DNA of 8,456 nt from Actinomycetota bacterium (GTDB lineage: Bacteria; Actinomycetota; Thermoleophilia; Solirubrobacterales; Solirubrobacteraceae). This document shows, piece after piece, positions 1 through 8,224 of this stretch (position 1 is its first letter; every line of letters starts with the position of its first letter). The notes under the pieces were generated by a model. That model had not been told where the DNA came from. It was given only the letters and a program-made list of their open reading frames with translations, and searched no databases. Location of the stretch: NCBI GenBank assembly GCA_005883255.1, contig VAXS01000199.1, positions 1-8,456 on the forward strand, given 5' to 3'. Position numbers and translations under genes: made by a program.

Positions 1-1379
<1,379 letters not shown>

Positions 1380-1383
<4 letters not shown>

Positions 1384-2522
1384 GCCGTCACCCCCGCCGC
1401 GAAACGGGTGGGCGAGAACCGCTCGTCCACCGGCTCGCCCAGCAGGCCCGCCACGACGAGGTCGCCGGTGAGCGGGGCCAGCAGGATCCCGTGGCGGTAG
1501 TGGCCGGTCGCCCAGTGCAGCCCGGCCAGCGCGCCGGGGCCGAGCGCGGGCGCGTTGTCCGGGGTGCCGGGGCGGAGTCCGGCCGAGGCCTCGAGGACCT
1601 CCAGCTCGGCCAGGCCGGGCAGGACCTCGACGGCGTCGCGCAGCAGGTCGTGCAGGGCGCCGGCGGTGACGGTCTCGTCGAAGCCGCGCTCCTCGGTGGT
1701 GGCGCCGAGGACGTAGCGCCCGTCGCCGCGGGGGACGACGTAGCACTCCTCGGTCCGCAGCACGCGGTCGAGCAGGCCGGGGCCGGCGGGGTCGCGCAGT
1801 CGGAGCAGCTGTCCCTTGACGGGGCGGACCGGGACGCGGGCGTGCTCGGGCAGTCCGCCAAGCTGCCCCGAACGCGCGCCCGCGGCCACGACCACGGCGC
1901 CGGCGCGCAGCTCGGACTCGTCCTGGAGGCGGACGCCGGCCACCCGGTCGGACTCGACCAGGAGCTCGCGCACGCGCACGCCCGCGCGGACCTCGCCGCC
2001 GCCGCGATCGATCGCGGCCAGCAGCGCGGCGGTCAGCGCCCGCGGGTCCACCGCGTGGTCGTCGGGGGCCGAGAACGCCAGGCGGATGGTGGGCGCGAGC
2101 GCGGGCTCGACGCCGCGGGCCCGGCTGGGCGTCAGCCGCTCGACGGCCAGTCCGTTCTGGCGGCGGAAGTCGGCCTCGCGCTCGAGCGCCTCGGCCTGGT
2201 CGCGGTCGCGGGCCACCAGCAGGGTGCCGGAGCGGCGGTAGCCGGGATCGCGGCCACCGAGCTCGGTCAGTTCGTCCACCCAGGCGGGGTACCGGGCGGC
2301 GGCCGCCAGGTTGAGCTCCAGCAGCGCGCCCTCGCCGAAGGCGGCCTCGGCGACGGGCGCCAGCATCCCGGCGGCGACGTGCGTGGCTCCGCCGGCCAGG
2401 TCGCCCCCGTCGAGGACGAGCGGGCGCAGGCCCCGCGCGGCCGCCCGCTGTGCGACGGACAGCCCGGCGATGCCAGCCCCGACCACGACTACGTCGGGCG
2501 AATGGTCGATCGATCTGGTCAC
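1380..2522 (-). CDS. thiO: Glycine oxidase ThiO (FAD-dependent)
   Basis: ThiO oxidises glycine with O2 to the imine used by ThiG, which implies the aerobic route to the thiazole. The product is 380 residues, typical for the DAO-family flavoenzyme. An FAD Rossmann motif VVVVGAGIAGLS sits at 11-22 and AAGMLAP at 50-56. RPVKGQ (233-238), GLRPGTPDNAPALG (315-328) and GHYRHGILLAP (340-350) are ThiO-type signatures. The start is GTG at 2522-2520. It lies 4 bases after a GGGAGG (2532-2527) that is part of the TPP riboswitch. The frame also offers a TTG at 2561 and an ATG at 2543, but both lie inside conserved riboswitch sequence and would add residues merely translating it. It is first of thiO-thiS-thiG, with a GTGA overlap to thiS. 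Control by TPP is expected. Confidence 0.95.
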
Positions 2523-2523
2523 T

Positions 2524-2617
2524 AAACCTCCCTGCGCCGGCATGACCCGGATCAGGTTCAAACGGTCGGCGGCAGCGGTGCCGCCCTCTCAGCCCTGACG
2601 GGCTCCCGTATGGGTCA
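2524..2617 (-). promoter_or_regulatory. TPP riboswitch (THI box) upstream of thiO
   Basis: Read on the minus strand, this segment carries the conserved THI-box blocks in the right order. The P2 helix AGCCC/GGGCT runs straight into CTGAGA (2592-2587). A GC-rich variable P3 arm (GGCGGCA...TGCCGCC) follows. Next comes the highly conserved TGAACCTGATC (2560-2550), then CCGGGTCATGCCGG and finally CAGGGAGG (2534-2527). The 3' edge contains the thiO Shine-Dalgarno sequence, and GGTT just after GGGA can pair with GACC at 2616-2613 to close a P1-like stem. I see no terminator hairpin with a T-tract between it and the GTG. Ligand binding therefore most likely blocks translation by masking the ribosome site. 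Identity is very secure; the mechanism and exact ends are inferred. Confidence 0.96.
2527..2532 (-). promoter_or_regulatory. thiO ribosome binding site embedded in the riboswitch
   Basis: GGGAGG on the minus strand is both the 3' end of the THI-box consensus and the only good Shine-Dalgarno match before thiO. The spacer to the GTG at 2522 is TTTA, 4 bases. The neighbouring zinc-ribbon gene also has a 4-base spacer, so this distance looks normal here. This site decides the thiO start. Confidence 0.8.
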
Positions 2618-2623
2618 ATCCTA
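2618..2623 (-). promoter_or_regulatory. Possible -10 element for the thiOSG operon
   Basis: TAGGAT on the minus strand resembles actinobacterial -10 boxes. It would place a transcription start near 2611, just ahead of the conserved riboswitch core. It overlaps the TAG stop of the zinc-ribbon gene. No convincing TTGACA-like -35 lies 16-18 bases upstream, so this is weak. The operon could instead be transcribed through from the zinc-ribbon gene. Confidence 0.25.
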
Positions 2624-2908
2624 GCGACCGACTGGGGTGCGCTCGGAGCGGCCCGCCGAGCGGATGCGGCGGCGCACGCCGAGCTCGCCCCCGCAGGCGG
2701 GGCATTGGCCCAGCGCCTCGTGGGTCTCGACCATCTCCAGGCAGGAAGTGCAGACGGCAAGGAAGGCGGGCCGGCGCGAGCGCGGACGCGGCGCGCGACG
2801 AACTGGTCCGTGGCGACGGGCGGCGCGCGCGCGCACCCGTCCGGGAGCCATGGCGGCGGCCGCCGCCACCGCGACCACCGTCAGCAGGACCAGCACCAGC
2901 TCGATCAC
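2621..2908 (-). CDS. Small membrane-anchored zinc-ribbon protein, function unknown
   Basis: I do not recognise a named family. The 95-residue product starts with a hydrophobic segment (about 2-21, IELVLVLLTVVAVAAAAAMA), probably a membrane anchor. A very Arg-rich stretch follows (24-47). Then comes a four-cysteine pair of knuckles, C53-x2-C56 and C69-x2-C72 (CTSC, CPAC), that looks like a zinc ribbon, and finally a short basic tail. The start is GTG at 2908-2906, preceded at 4 bases by a perfect AGGAGG (2918-2913), which makes translation convincing. Its stop is about 4 bases from the TPP riboswitch on the same strand, so it may be co-transcribed with thiOSG, with the riboswitch internal to the message. 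Nothing links it chemically to thiamine. Confidence 0.72.
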   Translation of the reverse strand: MIELVLVLLTVVAVAAAAAMAPGRVRARAARRHGPVRRAPRPRSRRPAFLAVCTSCLEMVETHEALGQCPACGGELGVRRRIRSAGRSERTPVGR

Positions 2909-3016
2909 GACGCCTCCTCACCGTCCTCGGCCGACTCCCCCGCTTCCCGCCAGCCTGGAACCGGGTTCTTACCATGAACGCCCCGCGCTCGGGCCGGCGA
3001 CTGCCACACTGCGGTC
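2909..3016. promoter_or_regulatory. Divergent intergenic region between the zinc-ribbon gene and thiE
   Basis: These 108 bases separate divergent genes and should hold promoters in both directions. GAACC-G-GGTTC (2958-2968) is a short perfect inverted repeat, and GTTC-N7-GAAC overlaps its right half, so an operator is possible. TACCAT (2970-2975, plus strand) resembles an actinobacterial -10 for thiE. TAAGAA on the minus strand in the same place could serve the zinc-ribbon gene. No clear -35 is visible for either. No THI box precedes thiE. Confidence 0.35.
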
Positions 3017-3691
3017 ATGCGCATCACCACCGGCGACGAGCGACGCGCGCGGCTCGCGCGGGCGCGCCTGTACCTCGTGTGCGGCGCGCGGCCCGGCGGC
3101 CGCGACGCGGATGACTTGCTGGCGGCGGCGCTGGCCGGCGGCGTGGACGTCGTGCAGTTGCGCGAGAAGGACGCGACGGAGGACGAGGTCCTGTGCGCCG
3201 CCGGCACGTTCCGCGCGCGCTGCGACGAGGCCGGCGCGCTCTTCGTGCTCAACGACCGTCCCGACCTGGCGGTCGCCGCCGGCGCCGACGGCGTGCATCT
3301 CGGCCAGGACGACCTGCCGGTCGACGAGGCGCGATCGATCGTGGGCGACGACCGGCTGATCGGCCGCTCCACGCACTCCGCCGAGCAGATCGACGCGGCC
3401 ACCGGCGTGGACTACGTCGCGGTCGGTCCCGTCCACGCCACGCCGACCAAGCCCGGGCGACCCGCCGTCGGGCTCGACCCGGTGCGCCACGCGGCCGCGC
3501 ACGCGCGGGTCCCGTTCTTCGCCATCGGGGGCATCGATCCGGGGAACGTGGACGGGGCGATCGCGGCCGGCGCCCGGCGCGTTGTGGTCGTGCGCGCGAT
3601 CGCCGAGGCAGCCGACCCCAAGGCCGCGGCCCGCGACCTCCGCCGCGCCCTCGACGCCGCCTGGCGGGAGGCCCCCGTTGGGGCGGCGTAG
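3017..3691 (+). CDS. thiE: Thiamine-phosphate synthase ThiE
   Basis: ThiE joins hydroxymethylpyrimidine diphosphate to the thiazole phosphate to form thiamine monophosphate, the step before TPP. The product is a 224-residue cytoplasmic TIM barrel. Family signatures are all present: the pyrophosphate-binding QLREK (47-51), LND-R (78-81), [10 protein letters not shown] (92-101), GRSTHS (116-121), the long [13 protein letters not shown] motif (133-145) followed by PGRPAVGLD, and FFAIGGI (167-173). The ATG has no clear Shine-Dalgarno sequence before it, unlike most genes here, so a leaderless or short-leader message is possible. No riboswitch precedes it, so it is regulated apart from thiOSG. It opens the plus-strand run and overlaps the next gene by 14 bases. 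The link to the pyruvate-dehydrogenase genes downstream fits shared need for TPP. Confidence 0.96.
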   Translation: MRITTGDERRARLARARLYLVCGARPGGRDADDLLAAALAGGVDVVQLREKDATEDEVLCAAGTFRARCDEAGALFVLNDRPDLAVAAGADGVHLGQDDLPVDEARSIVGDDRLIGRSTHSAEQIDAATGVDYVAVGPVHATPTKPGRPAVGLDPVRHAAAHARVPFFAIGGIDPGNVDGAIAAGARRVVVVRAIAEAADPKAAARDLRRALDAAWREAPVGAA

Positions 3692-4217
3692 CCGCAAGCG
3701 GGGCGGCCTGCCCGCCCGCGACGTCGTCGCGCCACCGGCGTCGCCCGCCCCTCGCGCCGATCCCTTCGCCCGGGCCCGCGCGCGCTCGCAGGCCCGCGAC
3801 GCCGAGGCCCGGGCCAAGCTCGATCCGCTGGCGCCGGGCGAGCGGCCGGCGGCGGTGACCGTCGCCGCCTTCGTCGCGGTCGGGCTGGCCATCGCCAACG
3901 TCGCGCTGTGGGCCGCAGGGGTGAAGGTCTCCGGGCAGCGCACCAGCCCGGCGGGGGTCGTGGCGTTCGCGATCCTCATGCTGGCCGCCGCGGTCGGCCT
4001 CTGGCGCGCGCGCTACTGGGCGGTCCTGGGGTTCGAGGCGCTGCTGGGCCTCTCGATCGTGGTCGCGGCGCTCTCGCTGGTGGTGGCGTCGAACGCGGCC
4101 GCGGTCGTCCTCTGCCTGGGCATCATCGGCCTGGCCGGGCCGCTGTTCTGGAAGCTGATCCGCGCGATGGCGCGGATCCAGATGCCAGATCGCCGGCCGC
4201 CAGCGCCGGGTGGATAA
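3678..4217 (+). CDS. Four-helix integral membrane protein, function unknown
   Basis: I do not recognise a family. The 179-residue product has a basic, Pro/Ala/Arg-rich, probably cytoplasmic N-terminus (1-57, starting [10 protein letters not shown]). Four hydrophobic segments follow at about 58-80, 91-109, 114-137 and 141-161, and then a short basic tail. The start is TTG at 3678, chosen because a perfect GGGAGG (3666-3671) sits 6 bases upstream inside thiE. Longer versions reaching back to 3582 would only translate thiE in the wrong frame. It overlaps thiE by 14 bases, so the two are probably translationally coupled, and it ends 11 bases before lpdA. The TTG lies at the loop of a short gcccc/ggggc stem (3671-3684). 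Its role next to thiE and lpdA is unknown; thiamine-precursor transport cannot be argued from sequence. Confidence 0.82.
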   Translation: MGRRSRKRGGLPARDVVAPPASPAPRADPFARARARSQARDAEARAKLDPLAPGERPAAVTVAAFVAVGLAIANVALWAAGVKVSGQRTSPAGVVAFAILMLAAAVGLWRARYWAVLGFEALLGLSIVVAALSLVVASNAAAVVLCLGIIGLAGPLFWKLIRAMARIQMPDRRPPAPGG

Positions 4218-4241
4218 GGTCTCGGCCGATGGCCGAGACCT
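4217..4241 (+). promoter_or_regulatory. Perfect 11-bp inverted repeat with the lpdA start codon in its loop
   Basis: AGGTCTCGGCC (4217-4227) and GGCCGAGACCT (4231-4241) are exact reverse complements separated only by GAT. The ATG of lpdA (4229-4231) is formed by the loop plus the first base of the 3' arm. The left arm directly follows the TAA stop of the membrane protein (4215-4217) and takes in its last base. In RNA this would bury the start. At the DNA level it could equally be an operator. The structure is certain; the function is inferred. Confidence 0.6.
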
Positions 4242-5599
4242 CGTACGACTGCGTCGTCATCGGATCCGGACCCGGCGGATACGTGGCCGCGATCCGGGCC
4301 GCGCAGCTGGACATGCGCACGGCGGTCGTCGAGAAGGACGTGATCGGCGGGCGCTGCCTCAACTACGCGTGCATCCCCGCGAAGGCGGTCCTGCGCACCG
4401 CCGACGTCCTCAGCGAGATCGACGACGCGGAGGAGTTCGGGCTGCGGGTGGCCGGGCGCGAGATCGACTTCCCGACCGTGGCCGCGCGCCGCGACAAGGT
4501 GGTCAAGACGCTCACCGGCGGGGTCTCCGGCCTGTTCAAGAAGAACAGCATCGACTACCTGGAGGGCGTGGGCGTGCTCACCGCGGACGGCCAGGTGCGG
4601 GTGGGCGACGACGTCATCGACGCGCGCGCGGTGCTGCTGGCCACCGGCTCGATCCCGCGCCCGATCCCGGGAGTGCAGTTCGGCGGGCGCGTGGTCGACA
4701 CCGCCGGCGCCTGGCTCCTGGGCGAGCTGCCCGAGTCGATGACGGTGGTGGGAGCCGGCGCCTCGGGCACGGAGATCGCCTCGGCCTTCGCCCGGCTGGG
4801 CACGCGGATGACGCTGATCGAGGCCCTGCCCCGGGTCCTGCCCACCGAGGACGCCGACATCTCCAAGGCCGCCGAACGGGGGCTCAAGAAGCAGGGGATG
4901 GAGATCCGCACGGACACCACCGTGGACGACGTCGACAGCGGCGACAGGAAGGTGACGTTCTCCGCCGGCGGCGAGTCGCTCGAGTCCGAGTACCTGGTGA
5001 TCGCGGCCGGCCGCGGGCCCGACGTCGAGGGCCTGGGGCTCCAGCAGGCCGGCGTGGAGCTCGACGAGCGCGGGCTGGTCAAGGTGGACGGCGCCCAGCG
5101 CACGACGCGCGAGGGCGTGTACGCGATCGGCGACCTGGTGGCCGGGCCGATGCTGGCGCACAAGGCCTCGGAGGAGGGGATCCTGGCGGTGGAGGACGCG
5201 GCCGGTCTGCCCACGCAGGCCATCGACCACGTCGACATCCCCCGGGCGACGTTCTGCACTCCGAACGTCGCCAGCTTCGGGCTCACCGAGGCCCAGGCCC
5301 GCGAGGCCGGCTACGACGTCACGGTGGGCAAGGTGCAGTACGGCGCGGTGGGCGGCGGCGCGGTGTACGGCGACCGGTCCGGCGTCATCAAGATCGTGGG
5401 CGAGACCCGCTACGGCGAGCTGCTGGGCGGGCACATCTGCGGCGCCAAGGCGACCGAGCTCATCCAGGAGCTGGTCAACGCCAAGGAGCTGGAGGGGGGC
5501 TACCCTGAGGTGGCGCGCATGGTCCACGGCCATCCCACCCTCTCCGAGGCCGTCATGGAGGCCGCCCGGGCCGCCGACGGCTGGCTGATCCACGGCTAG
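4229..5599 (+). CDS. lpdA: Dihydrolipoyl dehydrogenase (E3)
   Basis: E3 reoxidises the dihydrolipoyl groups of 2-oxoacid dehydrogenase complexes and passes electrons through FAD to NAD+. The product is 456 residues, close to the usual 460-475. In order it shows an FAD Rossmann motif, VVIGSGPGGYVAA (9-21), and the redox disulfide C43/C48 in GGRCLNYACIPAK. LLATGS is at 136-141, the NAD-binding VVGAGASGTEIAS at 173-185, and the second FAD site YAIGDL at 298-303. The dimerisation domain carries the catalytic HPTLSE, with H435 and E440. The ATG is the only start ahead of the FAD motif. TAAGG, which includes the upstream stop, is the likely ribosome site at 9 bases. The pdhA/pdhB genes downstream indicate a pyruvate-type complex. 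Other pyridine-nucleotide disulfide oxidoreductases are possible but less likely, given the HPTLSE end. Confidence 0.93.
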   Translation: MAETSYDCVVIGSGPGGYVAAIRAAQLDMRTAVVEKDVIGGRCLNYACIPAKAVLRTADVLSEIDDAEEFGLRVAGREIDFPTVAARRDKVVKTLTGGVSGLFKKNSIDYLEGVGVLTADGQVRVGDDVIDARAVLLATGSIPRPIPGVQFGGRVVDTAGAWLLGELPESMTVVGAGASGTEIASAFARLGTRMTLIEALPRVLPTEDADISKAAERGLKKQGMEIRTDTTVDDVDSGDRKVTFSAGGESLESEYLVIAAGRGPDVEGLGLQQAGVELDERGLVKVDGAQRTTREGVYAIGDLVAGPMLAHKASEEGILAVEDAAGLPTQAIDHVDIPRATFCTPNVASFGLTEAQAREAGYDVTVGKVQYGAVGGGAVYGDRSGVIKIVGETRYGELLGGHICGAKATELIQELVNAKELEGGYPEVARMVHGHPTLSEAVMEAARAADGWLIHG

Positions 5600-5618
5600 T
5601 GGTTCGTGGGACCACTAG
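5596..5618 (+). promoter_or_regulatory. 8-bp inverted repeat spanning lpdA stop and the next start codon
   Basis: CTAGTGGT (5596-5603) and ACCACTAG (5611-5618) are exact reverse complements around a 7-base loop, TCGTGGG. The lpdA TAG (5597-5599) lies in the 5' arm, and the GTG chosen for the next gene (5606-5608) lies in the loop. There is no T-tract, so it is not an obvious terminator. A role in coupling the two genes is inferred. Confidence 0.5.
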
Positions 5619-6196
5619 TGCCGCTCTTCTACTACGACCTGGCCAGCCCCGAGTGCTACCTCGCGGCCGAGCGGCTGGCGGACGTGCTGGGCGTGGTGCC
5701 GGAGTGGACGCCGGTCCAGGCGGCGCGCCTCCCGGCGGGCGACCTCACCGCCTTCCGCTGCGCCGAGGAACGCGACATCCACATGCTCGAGATCGAGCGG
5801 CTCGCCGCCGCCCGGGGGATGCAGCCGCTGCGCTGGCCCGCCCGCTGGCCGGCGGAGGTGGAGCTGGCGCTGCGGGTGGCCACCTACGCCAAGCAGATCG
5901 GGCGCGGCGTGGCGTTCTCGCTGGCCGCCTTCCGCCAGGCCTTCGCCGCGGGACGCGACCTGTCCACGCCCGACGGCGTGGTCATCGCCGCCGCCGCCTG
6001 CGAGATGCACCCTACCGCGGTGCTGCGCAGCGCCGAGACCCGCGGCGTGCGCGAGGCGCTGGCCGCGGCCACCGAGGAGGCGCGGGCCGCCGGCGCCACC
6101 CGCGTACCCGCCCTGCGGGTGGGCGACGAGGTGTTCCACGGCGACGAGGGGCTGGAGGCGGCGGCGCAGGCGCTGGCCGGGACGGCGGCGCGATGA
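5606..6196 (+). CDS. DsbA-family / 2-hydroxychromene-2-carboxylate isomerase-like protein
   Basis: This looks like a thioredoxin-fold protein of the DSBA/kappa-GST/HCCA-isomerase superfamily. The 196-residue product begins with the family's first strand, FYYDLASPECYLAAERL (8-24). The position of the DsbA CxxC holds S14-P15-E16-C17, as in the HCCA-isomerase branch where the first Cys is lost. A helical insertion fills the middle (about 45-150). The C-terminal strand has the cis-proline, RVPALRVGDEVFHGDEGLEAA (166-186). It has no signal peptide, so it is cytoplasmic. The start is GTG 5606, 6 bases after lpdA. A second GTG at 5618 is possible, and neither has a strong ribosome site. It overlaps the next gene by ATGA. 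Its place between E3 and E1 genes is unusual, and the substrate cannot be read from sequence. Confidence 0.78.
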   Translation: MGPLVPLFYYDLASPECYLAAERLADVLGVVPEWTPVQAARLPAGDLTAFRCAEERDIHMLEIERLAAARGMQPLRWPARWPAEVELALRVATYAKQIGRGVAFSLAAFRQAFAAGRDLSTPDGVVIAAAACEMHPTAVLRSAETRGVREALAAATEEARAAGATRVPALRVGDEVFHGDEGLEAAAQALAGTAAR

Positions 6197-6465
6197 TGAG
6201 GGCGAGCTCGGCCTACGAGATCAAGCACGTGCGCGGCGGAGTGGCGCCCGCGCTGCTGGCCGACCCGAGCCGTGTCGACCAGGTCGAGGTGCTGGAGCTC
6301 GAGTCCGGCGAGGTGGTGCTGCTGTGGGACCTGGGCGCGGCCGACGCGCGCCGCGTGGTGCGCGCCCTGCGCGAGGAGCTGCTCACGCTGGAGGCCGAGC
6401 AGTTCATCGCCCGCTGCCGGGCGCTGGACGCCCAGCTCGCGGGCGGCGCGGGGGGCCTGCGCTAA
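6193..6465 (+). CDS. Small conserved-looking protein of unknown function
   Basis: I do not recognise this gene. The 90-residue product starts MMRASSAYEIKHVRGG. It appears to have two beta strands (about 30-47, VEVLELESGEVVLLWDLG) followed by a long amphipathic helix (49-83, ARRVVRALREELLTLEAEQF and onward) with one Cys at 75. There is no signal peptide or membrane segment. Its ATG overlaps the TGA of the DsbA-like gene (ATGA); an ATG immediately after is an alternative. It ends 10 bases before pdhA, with a TAA that is part of pdhA's likely TAAGG ribosome site. The same frame is open back to 5599, but that part is out of frame with the DsbA-like gene and not coding. Tight packing on both sides is the main support that it is real. 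Confidence 0.68.
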   Translation: MMRASSAYEIKHVRGGVAPALLADPSRVDQVEVLELESGEVVLLWDLGAADARRVVRALREELLTLEAEQFIARCRALDAQLAGGAGGLR

Positions 6466-6485
6466 GGTCGGATCGATGTCCGATC
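6466..6485 (+). promoter_or_regulatory. Hairpin with the pdhA start codon in its loop
   Basis: GGTCGGA (6466-6472) can pair with TCCGATC (6479-6485) over seven positions, one of them G-U. The 6-base loop TCGATG holds the pdhA ATG (6476-6478). The TAA stop of the upstream gene (6463-6465) abuts the 5' arm. The surroundings resemble the lpdA start: TAAGGTC, then GG, CGATG, CCGA and ACCT in the same order. It is weaker than the lpdA repeat, and function is inferred. Confidence 0.45.
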
Positions 6486-7579
6486 ACCTGGCGCCGGCCG
6501 TCGAGCGCGAGCCCGGAGAGCGACCGCTCCCGGATCCGGCGACCGCGCGCGAGTGGCTGGAGACCATGACGCTCATCCGCCGCTTCGAGGAGCGCGCGGG
6601 CGAGATGTACGCGAAGGCAAAGGTGGGCGGGTTCCTGCACCTGGCGATCGGCGAGGAGGCCACGATCGTCGGCTCGGTCCGGGCGCTGCGCGACACCGAC
6701 TACCTCATCTCCACCTACCGCTCGCACGGCCATGCGCTGGCGCGCGGGACGCCGCCCAACGCGGTCATGGCCGAGCTGTTCGGCCGCGTCGACGGCTGCT
6801 GCCACGGCCGCGGTGGCTCGATGCACATGTTCGACCTGCAGCGGCGGTTCCTGGGCGGCTACGGGATCGTGGGCGGCAACCTCCCGCTGGCCGCGGGCAT
6901 CGCGATGGCCTCCGACCAGCTGGGCCGCGACGAGGTCACCCTCTGCCAGTTCGGCGACGGCGCCGCCAACCAGGGGACGTTCGGCGAGACGCTGAACCTG
7001 GCGGCCCTGTGGCGGCTGCCGGTGGTGTTCATGGTCACCAACAACCAGTTCGGGATGGGCACGTCGCTGGAGCGCCACTCCGCCGTCACCGACCTGTTCC
7101 TCCGGGGCGAGGGCTACGGGGTGCCCGGAATGCGCTGCGACGGGATGGACGTGGTCGACACCCAGGCCGTCACGGCCGAGGCGCTGCGTCGCGCGCGCGA
7201 GGAGCGCCAGCCGGTGCTGGTGGAGGCGATCACGTACCGCTTCCGGGGCCACTCGATGGCCGACCCCGAGGAGTACCGCACGCGCGAGCAGGTGGAGGAG
7301 TGGCGCCGCCGCGATCCCATCGCCAGCTTCGGCCGGCGGCTGGGCGCCGAGGGCGTCCTGCGCGAGGACGAGCTGGCCGACGTCGATCGCGCGGCGGTGG
7401 AGCGCGTGGACGCCGCGGTGGTGTTCGCCGACGCCTCGCCCTTCCCCCCGCCCGAGTCGCTGTACGACGACGTCTACGTCCTGGGCGACCAGGTGCAGGG
7501 GTGGTATTCGGTGGATGAGCGCTCGGCCGGAGTGCACCGGGGCGAGGACGAGCGCGAGCTGGCGCAGCGGGAGGACTGA
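6476..7579 (+). CDS. pdhA: Pyruvate dehydrogenase E1 component, alpha subunit
   Basis: E1 alpha binds TPP and, with E1 beta, decarboxylates the 2-oxoacid and acylates the E2 lipoyl group. The product is 367 residues, complete. Visible features are YRSHGHALARG (81-91), which favours a pyruvate/acetoin over a branched-chain substrate, and GRGGSMHMFD (111-120). The TPP motif starts at GDG (160-162) and closes with NN (189-190). NQFGMGTSLERHSA (190-203) follows, then the mobile active-site loop YRFRGHSMADPEEYRT (254-269), with the active-site His H259 and a Ser where eukaryotic E1 is phosphorylated. About 30 acidic C-terminal residues are extra. The ATG follows TAAGG at 8 bases. It lies 3 bases before pdhB. 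Acetoin dehydrogenase E1 alpha is the main alternative. Confidence 0.92.
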   Translation: MSDHLAPAVEREPGERPLPDPATAREWLETMTLIRRFEERAGEMYAKAKVGGFLHLAIGEEATIVGSVRALRDTDYLISTYRSHGHALARGTPPNAVMAELFGRVDGCCHGRGGSMHMFDLQRRFLGGYGIVGGNLPLAAGIAMASDQLGRDEVTLCQFGDGAANQGTFGETLNLAALWRLPVVFMVTNNQFGMGTSLERHSAVTDLFLRGEGYGVPGMRCDGMDVVDTQAVTAEALRRAREERQPVLVEAITYRFRGHSMADPEEYRTREQVEEWRRRDPIASFGRRLGAEGVLREDELADVDRAAVERVDAAVVFADASPFPPPESLYDDVYVLGDQVQGWYSVDERSAGVHRGEDERELAQRED

Positions 7580-7582
7580 TCC

Positions 7583-8214
<632 letters not shown>

Positions 8215-8224
<10 letters not shown>

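Noticed and set aside
1491..2525. A long plus-strand open frame opposite thiO.
   Set aside because: The minus strand encodes a full-length ThiO. The plus frame is low-complexity and has no motif.
2523..2561. Upstream TTG (2561) and ATG (2543) as thiO starts.
   Set aside because: Both lie inside the conserved TPP riboswitch core, so the extra residues would simply translate it. The GGGAGG-GTG start fits.
4013..5593. A long open frame (over 500 codons) on the minus strand opposite lpdA.
   Set aside because: It mirrors lpdA, which has every expected motif. Its own translation is His/Asp/Ala/Gly/Arg-rich with no recognisable domain, typical of the antisense of GC-rich genes.
5596..5618. The hairpin after lpdA as a rho-independent terminator.
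   Set aside because: There is no T-tract, the next start codon lies within it, and downstream genes are tightly packed.
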